64,000 nucleotides of DNA from Amaranthus tricolor (Eukaryota > Streptophyta > Magnoliopsida > Caryophyllales > Amaranthaceae). Below the pieces are notes generated by a model. The model worked only from the letters and a program-made list of their open reading frames with translations. It did no database searches and had not been told where the DNA came from. The position numbers and the translations under genes are program-made. Within the stretch, counting starts at the first letter, position 1. Each line of letters starts with the position of its first letter. This document shows, one piece after another, positions 12,801-27,400 of this stretch. The stretch is taken from positions 707,001 through 771,000 of the forward strand of contig NC_080051.1 in the NCBI RefSeq assembly GCF_026212465.1, written 5' to 3'.

Positions 12801-15464
12801 TAATGGTCAATGACGAATGAACGATGAAGAATGAACAAGGATCAATGATCAATGAAGAATGAACGATGAAGAATGAACAAGGATTAATGGTCAATGACGA
12901 ATGAACGATGAAGAATGAACAAGGATCAATGATCAATGAAGAATGAACGATGAAGAAAGAACAAGGATCAATGATAAATGAAGAATGAACGATGAAGAAT
13001 GAATAAGGATCAATGATCAATGACGAATGAACGATGAAGAATGAACAAGGATCAATGATCAATGAAGAATGAACAAGGATCAATGGTCAATGACGAATGA
13101 ACGATGAAGAATGAACAAGGATCAATGATCAATGACAAATGAACGATGAAGAATGAACAAGGATCAATGATCAATGACGAATGAACGATGAAGAATGAAC
13201 AAGGGTCAATGATCAATGAAGAATGAACAAGGATCATTGATCAAAGAAGAATGAATGATGAAGAATGAGCAAGGATCAATGATCAATGAAGAATGAACGA
13301 TGAAGAATGAACAAGGAGTAATGGTCAATGACGAATGAACGATGAAGAATGAACAAGGATCAATGATCAATGACGAATGAACGATGAAGAATGAACAAGG
13401 ATCAATGATCAATGTAGAATGAACAAGGATCAATGATCAATGACGAATGAACGATGAAGAATGAACAAGGAGTAATGGTCAATGAAGAATGAACAAGGAT
13501 CAATGGTCAATGACGAATGAACGATGAAGAATGAACAAGGATCAATGATCAATGACGAATGAACGATGAAGAATGAACAAGGATCAATGATCAATGACGA
13601 ATGAACGATGAAGAATGAAAAAGGATCAATGATCAATGAAGAATGAACAAGGATCAATGATCAAAGAAGAATGAACGATGAAGAATGAACAAGGATCAAT
13701 GATCAATGAAGAATGAACGATGAAGAATGAACAAGGAGTAATGGTCAATGACGAATAAACGATGAAGAATGAACAAGGATCAATGATCAATGACGAATGA
13801 ACGATGAAGAATGAACAAGGATCAATGATCAATGAAAAATGAACAAGGATCAATGATCAATGACGAATGAACGATGAAGAATGAACAAGGATCAATGATC
13901 AATGAAGAATGAACAAGGATCAATGGTCAATGACGAATGAACGATGAAGAATGAACAAGGATCAATGATCAATGAAGAATGAACGATGAAGAATGAACAA
14001 GGATTAATGGTCAATGACGAATGAACGATGAAGAATGAACAAGGATCTATGATCAATGACGAATGAACGATGAAGAATGAACAAGGATCAATGATCAATG
14101 ACGAATGAACGATGAAGAATGAACAAGGATCAATGATCAATGAAGAATGAACAAGGATCAATGATCAAAGAAGAATGAACGATGAAGAATGAACAAGGAT
14201 CAATGATCAATGAAGAATGAACGATGAAGAATGAACAAGGAGTAATAGTCAATGACGAATGAACGATGAAGAATGAATAAGGATCAATGATCAATGACGA
14301 ATGAACGATGAAGAATGAACAAGGATCAATGATCAATGAAGAATGAACAAGGATCAATGATCAAAGAAGAATGAACGATGAAGAATGAACAAGGATCAAT
14401 GATCAATTACGAATGAACGATGAAGAATGAACAAGGATCAATGATCAATGACGAATGAACGATGAAGAATGAACAAGGATCAATGATCAATGAAGAATGA
14501 ACAAGGATCAATGATCAAAGAAGAATGAACGATGAAGAATGAACAAGGTTCAATGATCAATGAAGAATGAACGATGAAGAATGAACAAGGATTAATGGTC
14601 AATGACGAATGAACGATGAAGAATGAACAAGGATCAATGATCAATGAAGAATGAACGATGAAGAATGAACAAGGATTAATGGTCAATGACGAATGAACGA
14701 TGAAGAATGAACAAGGATCAATGATCAATGAAGAATGAACGATGAAGAATGAACAAGGATCAATGATCAATGAAGAATGAACGATGAAGAATGAACAAGG
14801 ATCAATGATCAATGAAGAATGAACGATGAAGAATGAACAAGGATCAATGATCAATGACGAATGAACGATGAAGAATGAACAAGGATCAATGATCAATGAA
14901 GAATGAACAAGGATCAATGATCAATGACGAATGAACGATGAAGAATGAACAAGGATCAATGATCAATGAAGAATGAACAAGGATCAATGGTCAATGACGA
15001 ATGAACGATGAAGAATGAACAAGGATCAATGATCAATGAAGAATGAACAAGGATCAATGATCAAAGAGGAATGAACGATGAAGAATGAACAAGGATCAAT
15101 GATCAATGAAGAATGAACGATGAAGAATGAACAAGGATTAATGGTCAATGACGAATGAACGATGAAGAATGAACAAGGATCAATGATCAATGACGAATGA
15201 ACGATGAAGAATGAACAAGGATCAATGATCAATGACGAATGAACGATGAAGAATGAACAAGGATCAATGATCAAAGAAGAATGAACAAGGATCAATGATC
15301 AAAGAAGAATGAACGATGAAGAATGAACAAGGATCAATGATCAAAGAAGAATGAACGATGAAGAATGAACAAGGTTCAATGATCATTGAAGAATGAACGA
15401 TGAAGAATGAACAAGGATTAATGGTCAATGACGAATGAACGATGAAGAATTAACAAGGATCAAT
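6850..15464 (+). repeat. Block duplication, spacing 5,264 bp (6850-10200 and 12114-15464)
   Basis: About 6850-10200 recurs at 12114-15464. Shared markers are AAGGACC AATGCTC (6890 and 12154), TATGATC (8782 and 14046), the AATTACG word (near 9147 and 14411) and the AAAGAGG short unit (near 9800 and 15064). Private differences include GAACACGG near 9785, AACAACGATC near 9911 and the GTCGATG word near 12569. Together with the 5,124-bp and 5,068-bp spacings this makes a family of at least four related blocks of about 5 kb. Confidence 0.85.
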
Positions 15465-18400
15465 GATCAATGAAGAATGAACGATGAAGAATGAACAAGG
15501 ATTAATGGTCAATGACGAATGAACGATGAAGAATGAACAAGGATCAATGATCAATGAAGAATGAACGATGAAGAATGAACAAGGATCAATGATAAATGAA
15601 GAATGAACGATGAAGAATGAATAAGGATTAATGGTCAATGACGAATGAACGATGAAGAATGAACAAGGATCAATGATCAATGAAGAATGAAAGATGAAGA
15701 ATGAACAAGGAGTAATGGTCAATGACGAATGAACGATGAAGAATGAACAAGGATCAATGATCAATGACGAATGAACGATGAAGAATGAACAAGGATCAAT
15801 GATCAATGAAGAATGAACGATGAAGAATGAACAAGGATCAATGATCAATGAAGAATGAACAAGGATCAATGATCAAAGAAGAATGAACGATGAAGAATGA
15901 ACAAGGTTCAATGATCAATGAAGAATGAACGATGAAGAATGAACAAGGATTAATGGTCAATGACGAATGAACGATGAAGAATGAACAAGGATCAATGATC
16001 AATGAAGAATGAACGATGAAGAATGAACAAGGATTAATGGTCAATGACGAATGAACGATGAAGAATGAACAAGGATCAATGATCAATGAAGAATGAACGA
16101 TGAAGAATGAACAAGGATCAATGATCAATGAAGAATGAACGATGAAGAATGAACAAGGATCAATGATCAATGAAGAATGAACGATGAAGAATGAACAAGG
16201 ATCAATGATCAATGACGAATGAACGATGAAGAATGAACAAGGATCAATGATCAATGAAGAATGAACAAGGATCAATGATCAATGACGAATGAACGATGAA
16301 GAATGAACAAGGATCAATGATCAATGAAGAATGAACAAGGATCAATGGTCAATGACGAATGAACGATGAAGAATGAACAAGGATCAATGATCAATGAAGA
16401 ATGAACAAGGATCAATGATCAAAGAGGAATGAACGATGAAGAATGAACAAGGATCAATGATCAATGAAGAATGAACGATGAAGAATGAACAAGGATTAAT
16501 GGTCAATGACGAATGAACGATGAAGAATGAACAAGGATCAATGATCAATGACGAATGAACGATGAAGAATGAACAAGGATCAATGATCAATGACGAATGA
16601 ACGATGAAGAATGAACAAGGATCAATGATCAAAGAAGAATGAACAAGGATCAATGATCAAAGAAGAATGAACGATGAAGAATGAACAAGGATCAATGATC
16701 AAAGAAGAATGAACGATGAAGAATGAACAAGGTTCAATGATCATTGAAGAATGAACGATGAAGAATGAACAAGGATTAATGGTCAATGACGAATGAACGA
16801 TGAAGAATTAACAAGGATCAATGATCAATGAAGAATGAACGATGAAGAATGAACAAGGATTAATGGTCAATGACGAATGAACGATGAAGAATGAACAAGG
16901 ATCAATGATCAATGAAGAATGAACGATGAAGAATGAACAAGGATCAATGATAAATGAAGAATGAACGATGAAGAATGAATAAGGATTAATGGTCAATGAC
17001 GAATGAACGATGAAGAATGAACAAGGATCAATGATCAATGAAGAATGAACGATGAAGAATGAACAAGGATTAATGGTCAATGACGAATGAACGATGAAGA
17101 ATGAACAAGGATCAATGATCAATGACGAATGAACGATGAAGAATGAACAAGGATCAATGATAAATGACGAATGAACGATGAAGAATGAACAAGGATCAAT
17201 GATCAATGAAGAATGAACAAGGATCAATGAACAAAGAAGAATGAACGATGAAGAATGAACAAGGTTCAATGATCAATGAAGAATGAACGATGAAGAATAA
17301 ACAAGGATTAATGGTCAATGACGAATGAACGATGAAGAATGAACAAGGATCAATGATCAATGAAGAATGAACGATGAAGAATGAACAAGGATTAATGGTC
17401 AATGACGAATGAACGATGAAGAATGAACAAGGATCAATGATCAATGAAGAATGAACAAGGATCAATGATCAAAGAAGAATGAACGATGAAGAATGAACAA
17501 GGATCAATGATCAATGTAGAATGAACGATGAAGAATGAACAAGGATTAATGGTCAATGACGAATGAACGATGAAGAATGAACAAGGATCAATGATCAATG
17601 AAGAATGAACGATGAAGAATGAACAAGGATTAATGGTCGATGACGAATGAACGATGAAGAATGAACAAGGATCAATGATCAATGACGAATGAACGATGAA
17701 GAATGAACAAGGATCAATGATCAATGACGAATGAACGATGAAGAATGAACAAGGATCAATGATCAATGAAGAATGAACAAGGATCAATGATCAAAGAAGA
17801 ATGAACGATGAAGAATGAACAAGGTTCAATGATCAATGAAGAATGAACGATGAACAATGAACAAGGATTAATGGTCAATGACGAATGAACGATGAAGAAT
17901 GAACAAGGATCAATGATCAATGAAGAATGAACGATGAAGAATGAACAAGGATTAATGGTCAATGACGAATGAACGATGAAGAATGAACAAGGATCAATGA
18001 TCAATGAAGAATGAACGATGAAGAAAGAACAAGGATCAATGATAAATGAAGAATGAACGATGAAGAATGAATAAGGATCAATGATCAATGACGAATGAAC
18101 GATGAAGAATGAACAAGGATCAATGATCAATGAAGAATGAACAAGGATCAATGGTCAATGACGAATGAACGATGAAGAATGAACAAGGATCAATGATCAA
18201 TGACAAATGAACGATGAAGAATGAACAAGGATCAATGATCAATGACGAATGAACGATGAAGAATGAACAAGGGTCAATGATCAATGAAGAATGAACAAGG
18301 ATCATTGATCAAAGAAGAATGAACGATGAAGAATGAACAAGGATCAATGATCAATGAAGAATGAACGATGAAGAATGAACAAGGAGTAATGGTCAATGAC

Positions 18401-20758
18401 GAATGAACGATGAAGAATGAACAAGGATCAATGATCAATGATGAATGAACGATGAAGAATGAACAAGGATCAATGATCAATGTAGAATGAACAAGGATCA
18501 ATGATCAATGACGAATGAACGATGAAGAATGAACAAGGAGTAATGGTCAATGAAGAATGAACAAGGATCAATGGTCAATGACGAATGAACGATGAAGAAT
18601 GAACAAGGATCAATGATCAATGACGAATGAACGATGAAGAATGAACAAGGATCAATGATCAATGACGAATGAACGATGAAGAATGAAAAAGGATCAATGA
18701 TCAATGAAGAATGAACAAGGATCAATGATCAAAGAAGAATGAACGATGAAGAATGAACAAGGATCAATGATCAATGAAGAATGAACGATGAAGAATGAAC
18801 AAGGAGTAATGGTCAATGACGAATAAACGATGAAGAATGAACAAGGATCAATGATCAATGACGAATGAACGATGAAGAATGAACAAGGATCAATGATCAA
18901 TGAAAAATGAACAAGGATCAATGATCAATGACGAATGAACGATTAAGAATGAACAAGGATCAATGATCAATGAAGAATGAACAAGGATCAATGGTCAATG
19001 ACGAATGAACGATGAAGAATGAACAAGGATCAATGATCAATGAAGAATGAACGATGAAGAATGAACAAGGATTAATGGTCAATGACGAATGAACGATGAA
19101 GAATGAACAAGGATCTATGATCAATGACGAATGAATGATGAAGAATGAACAAGGATCAATGATCAATGACGAATGAACGATGAAGAATGAACAAGGATCA
19201 ATGATCAATGAAGAATGAACAAGGATCAATGATCAAAGAAGAATGAACGATGAAGAATGAACAAGGATCAATGATCAATGAAGAATGAACGATGAAGAAT
19301 GAACAAGGAGTAATAGTCAATGACGAATGAACGATGAAGAATGAACAAGGATCAATGATCAATGACGAATGAACGATGAAGAATGAACAAGGATCAATGA
19401 TCAATGAAGAATGAACAAGGATCAATGATCAAAGAAGAATGAACGATGAAGAATGAACAAGGATCAATGATCAATTACGAATGAACGATGAAGAATGAAC
19501 AAGGATCAATGATCAATGACGAATGAACGATGAAGAATGAACAAGGATCAATGATCAATGAAGAATGAACAAGGATCAATGATCAAAGAAGAATGAACGA
19601 TGAAGAATGAACAAGGTTCAATGATCAATGAAGAATGAACGATGAAGAATGAACAAGGATTAATGGTCAATGACGAATGAACGATGAAGAATGAACAAGG
19701 ATCAATGATCAATGAAGAATGAACGATGAAGAATGAACAAGGATTAATGGTCAATGACGAATGAACGATGAAGAATGAACAAGGATCAATGATCAATGAA
19801 GAATGAACGATGAAGAATGAACAAGGATCAATGATCAATGAAGAATGAACGATGAAGAATGAACAAGGATCAATGATCAATGAAGAATGAACGATGAAGA
19901 ATGAACAAGGATCAATGATCAATGACGAATGAACGATGAAGAATGAACAAGGATCAATGATCAATGAAGAATGAACAAGGATCAATGATCAATGACGAAT
20001 GAACGATGAAGAATGAACAAGGATCAATGATCAATGAAGAATGAACAAGGATCAATGGTCAATGACGAATGAACGATGAAGAATGAACAAGGATCAATGA
20101 TCAATGAAGAATGAACAAGGATCAATGATCAAAGAGGAATGAACGATGAAGAATGAACAAGGATCAATGATCAATGAAGAATGAACGATGAAGAATGAAC
20201 AAGGATTAATGGTCAATGACGAATGAACGATGAAGAATGAACAAGGATCAATGATCAATGACGAATGAACGATGAAGAATGAACAAGGATCAATGATCAA
20301 TGACGAATGAACGATGAAGAATGAACAAGGATCAATGACCAAAGAAGAATGAACAAGGATCAATGATCAAAGAAGAATGAACGATGAAGAATGAACAAGG
20401 ATCAATGATCAAAGAAGAATGAACGATGAAGAATGAACAAGGTTCAATGATCATTGAAGAATGAACGATGAAGAATGAACAAGGATTAATGGTCAATGAC
20501 GAAAGAACGATGAAGAATTAACAAGGATCAATGATCAATGAAGAATGAACGATGAAGAATGAACAAGGATTAATGGTCAATGACGAATGAACGATGAAGA
20601 ATGAACAAGGATCAATGATCAATGAAGAATGAACGATGAAGAATGAACAAGGATCAATGATAAATGAAGAATGAACGATGAAGAATGAATAAGGATTAAT
20701 GGTCAATGACGAATGAACGATGAAGAATGAACAAGGATCAATGATCAATGAAGAATGA
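12335..20758 (+). repeat. Block duplication, spacing 5,068 bp (12335-15690 and 17403-20758)
   Basis: About 12335-15690 recurs at 17403-20758. Shared markers include GTCGATG (near 12569 and 17637), TATGATC (14046 and 19114), AATTACG (14411 and 19479), TTCAATGATCATTG (15374 and 20442) and the AATTAAC word (near 15448 and 20516). The GTCGATG variant is absent from the older relative at 7 kb, so this pair is younger than the 5,264-bp pair. Confidence 0.85.
14410..17043 (+). repeat. Tandem duplication with 1,358-bp period (14410-15685 and 15768-17043)
   Basis: The segment at about 14410-15685 is repeated directly at 15768-17043. The AAAGAGG short unit, the TTCAATGATCATTG variant and AATTAAC (near 15448 and 16806) keep the 1,358-bp spacing. 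The duplication sits inside the lineage of 5-kb blocks and is not present as a doublet in the copy at 17.4-20.8 kb. It is therefore a local event or the footprint of an exchange. Confidence 0.82.
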
Positions 20759-21160
20759 ACGATGAAGAATGAACAAGGATTAATGGTCAATGACGAATGA
20801 ACGATGAAGAATGAACAAGGATCAATGATCAATGACGAATGAACGATGAAGAATGAACAAGGATCAATGATAAATGACGAATGAACGATGAAGAATGAAC
20901 AAGGATCAATGATCAATGAAGAATGAACAAGGATCAATGAACAAAGAAGAATGAACGATGAAGAATGAACAAGGTTCAATGATCAATGAAGAATGAACGA
21001 TGAAGAATAAACAAGGATTAATGGTCAATGACGAATGAACGATGAAGAATGAACAAGGATCAATGATCAATGAAGAATGAACGATGAAGAATGAACAAGG
21101 ATTAATGGTCAATGACGAATGAACGATGAAGAATGAACAAGGATCAATGATCAATGAAGA
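15768..21160 (+). repeat. Block duplication, spacing 3,710 bp (15768-17450 and 19478-21160)
   Basis: The segment at 15768-17450 recurs at 19478-21160. Beyond the shared left-third markers, both copies carry AATGATA AATGACG (near 17156 and 20866), the AATGAAC AAAGAAG variant in a short unit (near 17226 and 20936) and AATAAAC (near 17297 and 21007). The spacing equals 5,068 minus 1,358, as expected if the 1,358-bp tandem event occurred within one copy of the larger block. Confidence 0.82.
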
Positions 21161-22462
21161 ATGAACGATGAAGAAAGAACAAGGATCAATGATAAATGAA
21201 GAATGAACGATGAAGAATGAATAAGGATCAATGATCAATGACGAATGAACGATGAAGAATGAACAAGGATCAATGATCAATGAAGAATGAAAGATGAAGA
21301 ATGAACAAGGAGTAATGGTCAATGAAGAATGAACGATGAAGAATGAACAAGGAACAATGATCAATGAAGAATGATCGATGAAGAATGAACAAGGATTAAT
21401 GGTCAATGACGAATGAACGATGAAGAATGAACAAGTATCAATGCTCAATGAAGAATGAACGATGAAGAATGAACAAGGATCAATGATCAATGAAGAATGA
21501 ACGATGAAGAATGAACAAGGATTAATGGTCAATGACAAATGAACGATGAAGAATGAACAAGGATCAATGATCAATGAAGAATGAACGATGAAAAATGAAC
21601 AAGGATTAATGGTCAATGACGAATGAACGATGAAGAATAAACAAGGATCAATGATCAATGACGAATGAACGATGAAGAATGAACAAGGATCAATGATCAA
21701 TGACGAATGAACGATGAAGAATGAACAAGGATCAATGATCAATGAAGAATGAACAAGGATCAATGATCAAAGAAGAATGAACGATGAAGAATGAACAAGG
21801 ATCAATGATCAATGAAGAATGAACGATGAAGAATGAACAAGGATTAATGGTCAATGACGAATGAACGATGAAGAATGAACAAGGATCAATGATCAATGAA
21901 GAATGAACGATGAAGAAAGAACAAGGATCAATGATAAATGAAGAATGAACGATGAAGAATGAATAAGGATCAATGATCAATGACGAGTGAACGATGAAGA
22001 ATGAACAAGGATCAATGATCAATGAAGAATGAAAGATGAAGAATGAACAAGGAGTAATGGTCAATGAAGAATGAACGATGAAGAATGAACAAGGAACAAT
22101 GATCAATGAAGAATGATCGATGAAGAATGAACAAGGATTAATGGTCAATGACGAATGAACGATGAAGAATGAACAAGTATCAATGCTCAATGAAGAATGA
22201 ACGATGAAGAATGAACAAGGATCAATGATCAATGAAGAATGAACGATGAAGAATGAACAAGGATTAATGGTCAATGACGAATGAACGATGAAGAATGAAC
22301 AAGGATCAATGATCAATGAAGAATGAACGATGAAAAATGAACAAGGATTAATGGTCAATGACGAATGAACGATGAAGAATAAACAAGGATCAATGATCAA
22401 TGACGAATGAACGATGAAGAATGAACAAGGATCAATGATCAATGACGAATGAACGATGAAGA
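21050..22462 (+). repeat. Tandem duplication with 742-bp period (21050-21720 and 21792-22462)
   Basis: Two consecutive copies of a block free of 28-bp units keep a 742-bp spacing. Markers are AAGAAAGAAC (21171 and 21913), AATAAGG, AAAGATG with AAGGAGT AATGGTC, AATGATC GATGAAG, and AAGTATC AATGCTC (21433 and 22175). Private differences are GACGAGTGA near 21984 and a CG to CA change near 21537. This is the L block described separately. Confidence 0.83.
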
Positions 22463-24444
22463 ATGAACAAGGATTAATGATCAATGAAGAATGAACAAGG
22501 ATCAATGATCAAAGAAGAATGAACGATGAAGAATGAACAAGGATCAATGATCAATGAAGAATGAACGAAGAAGAATGAACAAGGAGTAATAGTCAATGAC
22601 GAATGAACGATGAAGAATGAACAAGGATCAATGATCAATGACGAATGAACGATGAAGAATGAACAAGGATCAATGATCAATGAAGAATGAACAAGGATCA
22701 ATGATCAATGAAGAAAGAACGATGAAGAATGAACAAGGATCAATGATCAATGAAGAATGAACGATGAAGAATGAACAAGGATTAATGGTCAATGACGAAT
22801 GAACGATGAAGAATGAACAAGGATCAATGAAGAATGAACGATGAAGAATGAACAAGGATTAATGGTCAATGACAAATGAACGATGAAGAATGAACAAGGA
22901 TCAATGATCAATGACGAATGAACGATGAAGAATGAACAAGGATCAATGATCAATGACGAATGAACGATGAAGAATGAACAAGGATCAATGATCAATGACG
23001 AATGAACGATGAAGAATGAACAAGGATCAATGATCAATGAAGAATGAACAAGGATCAATGATCAAAGAAGAATGAACGATGAAGAATGAACAAGGATCAA
23101 TGATCAATGAAGAATGAACGATGAAGAATGAACAAGGATCAATGATCAATGAAGAATGAACGATGAAGAATGAACAAGGACCAATGCTCAATGAAGAATG
23201 AACGATGAAGAATGAACAAGGATCAATGATCAATGAAGAATGAACGATGAATAATGAACAAGGATTAATGGTCAATGACGAATGAACGATGAAAAATGAA
23301 TAAGGATCAATGATCAATGACGAATGAACGATGAAGAATGAACAAGGATCAATGATCAATGACGAATGAACGATGAAGAATGAACAAGGATCAATGATCA
23401 ATGAAGAATGAACAAGGATCAATGATCAAAGAAGAATGAACGATGAAGAATGAACAAGGATCAATGATCAATGTAGAATGAACGATGAAGAATGAACAAG
23501 GATTAATGGTCAATGACGAATGAACGATGAAGAATGAACAAGGATCAATGATCAATGAAGAATGAACGATGAAGAATGAACAAGGATTAATGGTCAATGA
23601 CGAATGAACGATGAAGAATGAACAAGGATCAATGATCAATGACGAATGAACGATGAAGAATGAACAAGGATCAATGATCAATGACGAATGAACGATGAAG
23701 AATGAACAAGGATCAATGATCAATGAAGAATGAACAAGGATCAATGATCAAAGAAGAATGAACGATGAAGAATGAACAAGTTTCAATGATCAATGAAGAA
23801 TGAACGATGAACAATGAACAAGGATTAATGGTCAATGACGAATGAACGATGAAGAATGAACAAGGATCAATGATCAATGAAGAATGAACGATGAAGAATG
23901 AACAAGGATTAATGGTCAATGACGAATGAACGATGAAGAATGAACAAGGATCAATGATCAATGAAGAATGAACGATGAAGAAAGAACAAGGATCAATGAT
24001 AAATGAAGAATGAACGATGAAGAATGAATAAGGATCAATGATCAATGACGAATGAACGATGAAGAATGAACAAGGATCAATGATCAATGAAGAATGAACA
24101 AGGATCAATGGTCAATGACGAATGAACGATGAAGAATGAACAAGGATCAATGATCAATGACAAATGAACGATGAAGAATGAACAAGGATCAATGATCAAT
24201 GACGAATGAACGATGAAGAATGAACAAGGGTCAATGATCAATGAAGAATGAACAAGGATCATTGATCAAAGAAGAATGAACGATGAAGAATGAACAAGGA
24301 TCAATGATCAATGAAGAATGAACGATGAAGAATGAACAAGGAGTAATGGTCAATGACGAATGAACGATGAAGAATGAACAAGGATCAATGATCAATGACG
24401 AATGAACGATGAAGAATGAACAAGGATCAATGATCAATGACGAA

Positions 24445-27400
24445 TGAACGATGAAGAATGAACAAGGATCAATGATCAATGAAGAATGAACAAGGATCAA
24501 TGATCAATGACGAATGAACGATGAAGAATGAACAAGGATCAATGATCAATGAAGAATGAACAAGGATCAATGGTCAATGACGAATGAACGATGAAGAATG
24601 AACAAGGATCAATGATCAATGAAGAATGAACAAGGATCAATGATCAAAGAGGAATGAACGATGAAGAATGAACAAGGATCAATGATCAATGAAGAATGAA
24701 CGATGAAGAATGAACAAGGATTAATGGTCAATGACGAATGAACGATGAAGAATGAACAAGGATCAATGATCAATGACGAATGAACGATGAAGAATGAACA
24801 AGGATCAATGATCAATGACGAATGAACGATGAAGAATGAACAAGGATCAATGATCAAAGAAGAATGAACAAGGATCAATGATCAAAGAAGAATGAACGAT
24901 GAAGAATGAACAAGGATCAATGATCAAAGAAGAATGAACGATGAAGAATGAACAAGGTTCAATGATCAATGAAGAATGAACGATGAAGAATGAACAAGGA
25001 TTAATGGTCAATGACGAATGAACGATGAAGAATTAACAAGGATCAATGATCAATGAAGAATGAACGATGAAGAATGAACAAGGATTAATGGTCAATGACG
25101 AATGAACAATGAAGAATGAACAAGGATCAATGATCAATGAAGAATGAACGATGAAGAATGAACAAGGATCAATGATAAATGAAGAATGAACGATGAAGAA
25201 TGAATAAGGATCAATGATCAATGACGAATGAACGATGAAGAATGAACAAGGATCAATGATCAATGACGAATGAACGAAGAAGAATGAACAAGGATCAATG
25301 ATCAATGAAGAATGAACGATGAAGAATGAACAAGGATCAATGATCAATGAAGAATGAACGATGAAGAATGAACAAGGAACAATGATCAATGAAGAATGAT
25401 CGATGAAGAATGAACAAGGATTAATGGTCAATGACGAATGAACGATGAAGAATGAACAAGGATCAATGCTCAATGAAGAATGAACGATGAAGCATGAACA
25501 AGGATCAATGATCAATGAAGAATGAACGATGAAGAATGAACAAGGATTAATGGTCAATGACGAATGAACGATGAAGAATGAACAAGGATCAATGATCAAT
25601 GACGAATGAACGATGAAGAATGAACAAGGGTCAATGATCAATGAAGAATGAACGATGAAGAATGAACAAGGAGTAATGGTCAATGACGAATGAACGATGA
25701 AGAATGAACAAGGATCAATGATCAATGACGAATGAACGATGAAGAATGAACAAGGATCAATGATCAATGAAGAATGAACAAGGATCAATGATCAATGACG
25801 AATGAACGATGAAGAATGAACAAGGATCAATGATCAATGAAGAATGAACAAGGATCAATGGTCAATGACGAATGAACGATGAAGAATGAACAAGGATCAA
25901 TGATCAATGACAAATGAACGATGAAGAATGAACAAGGATCAATGATCAATGACGAATGAACGATGAAGAATGAACAAGGGTCAATGATCAATGAAGAATG
26001 AACAAGGATCATTGATCAAAGAAGAATGAACGATGAAGAATGAACAAGGATCAATGATCAATGAAGAATGAACGATGAAGAATGAACAAGGAGTAATGGT
26101 CAATGACGAATGAACGATGAAGAATGAACAAGGATCAATGATCAATGACGAATGAACGATGAAGAATGAACAAGGATCAATGATCAATGAAGAATGAACA
26201 AGGATCAATGATCAATGACGAATGAACGATGAAGAATGAACAAGGATCAATGATCAATGAAGAATGAACAAGGATCAATGATCAAAGAAGAATGAACGAT
26301 GAAGAATGAACAAGGATCAATGATCAATGAAGAATGAACGAAGAAGAATGAACAAGGATTAATGGTCAATGACGAATGAACGATGAAGAATGAACAAGGA
26401 TCAATGATTAATGAAGAATGAACGATGAAGAATGAACAAGGATTAATGGTCAATGACGAATGAACGATGAAGAATGAACAAGGATCAATGATCAATGAAG
26501 AATGAACGATGAAGAAAGAACAAGGATCAATGATAAATGAAGAATGAACGATGAAGAATGAATAAGGATCAATGATCAATGACGAATGAACGATGAAGAA
26601 TGAACAAGGATCAATGATCAATGAAGAATGAAAGATGAAGAATGAACAAGGAGTAATGGTCAATGAAGAATGAACGATGAAGAATGAACAAGGAACAATG
26701 ATCAATGAAGAATGATCGATGAAGAATGAACAAGGATTAATGGTCAATGACGAATGAACGATGAAGAATGAACAAGTATCAATGCTCAATGAAGAATGAA
26801 CGATGAAGAATGAACAAGGATCAATGATCAATGAAGAATGAACGATGAAGAATGAACAAGGATTAATGGTCAATGACGAATGAACGATGAAGAATGAACA
26901 AGGATCAATGATCAATGAAGAATGAACGATGAAAAATGAACAAGGATTAATGGTCAATGACGAATAAACGATGAAGAATAAACAAGGATCAATGATCAAT
27001 GACGAATGAACGATGAAGAATGAACAAGGATCAATGATCAATGACGAATGAACGATGAAGAATGAACAAGGATCAATGATCAATGAAGAATGAACAAGGA
27101 TCAATGATCAAAGAAGAATGAACGATGAAGAATGAACAAGGATCAATGATCAATGAAGAATGAACGAAGAAGAATGAACAAGGAGTAATAGTCAATGACA
27201 AATGAACGATGAAGAATGAACAAGGATCAATGATCAATGACGAATGAACGATGAAGAATGAACAAGGATCAATGATCAATGAAGAATGAACAAGGATCAA
27301 TGATCAATGAAGAATGAACGATGAAGAATGAACAAGGATCAATGATCAATGAAGAATGAACGATGAAGAATGAACAAGGATTAATGGTCAATGACGAATG

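Larger units (their letters stand above)
11630..24225 (+). repeat. Block duplication, spacing 11,025 bp (11630-13200 and 22655-24225)
   Basis: The segment at 11630-13200 recurs at 22655-24225. It includes the 35-bp unit (11773 and 22798), AAGGACC AATGCTC (near 12154 and 23179) and AACAATG (near 12784 and 23809). The right copy has private changes such as AAGTTTC near 23779 and AATAATG near 23250. Upstream, 10784-11140 matches 22474-22830 at a spacing of 11,690 bp. The 665-bp difference equals the distance between the two 35-bp units at 11108 and 11773, so the left locus carries a local duplication that the right one lacks. Confidence 0.8.
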
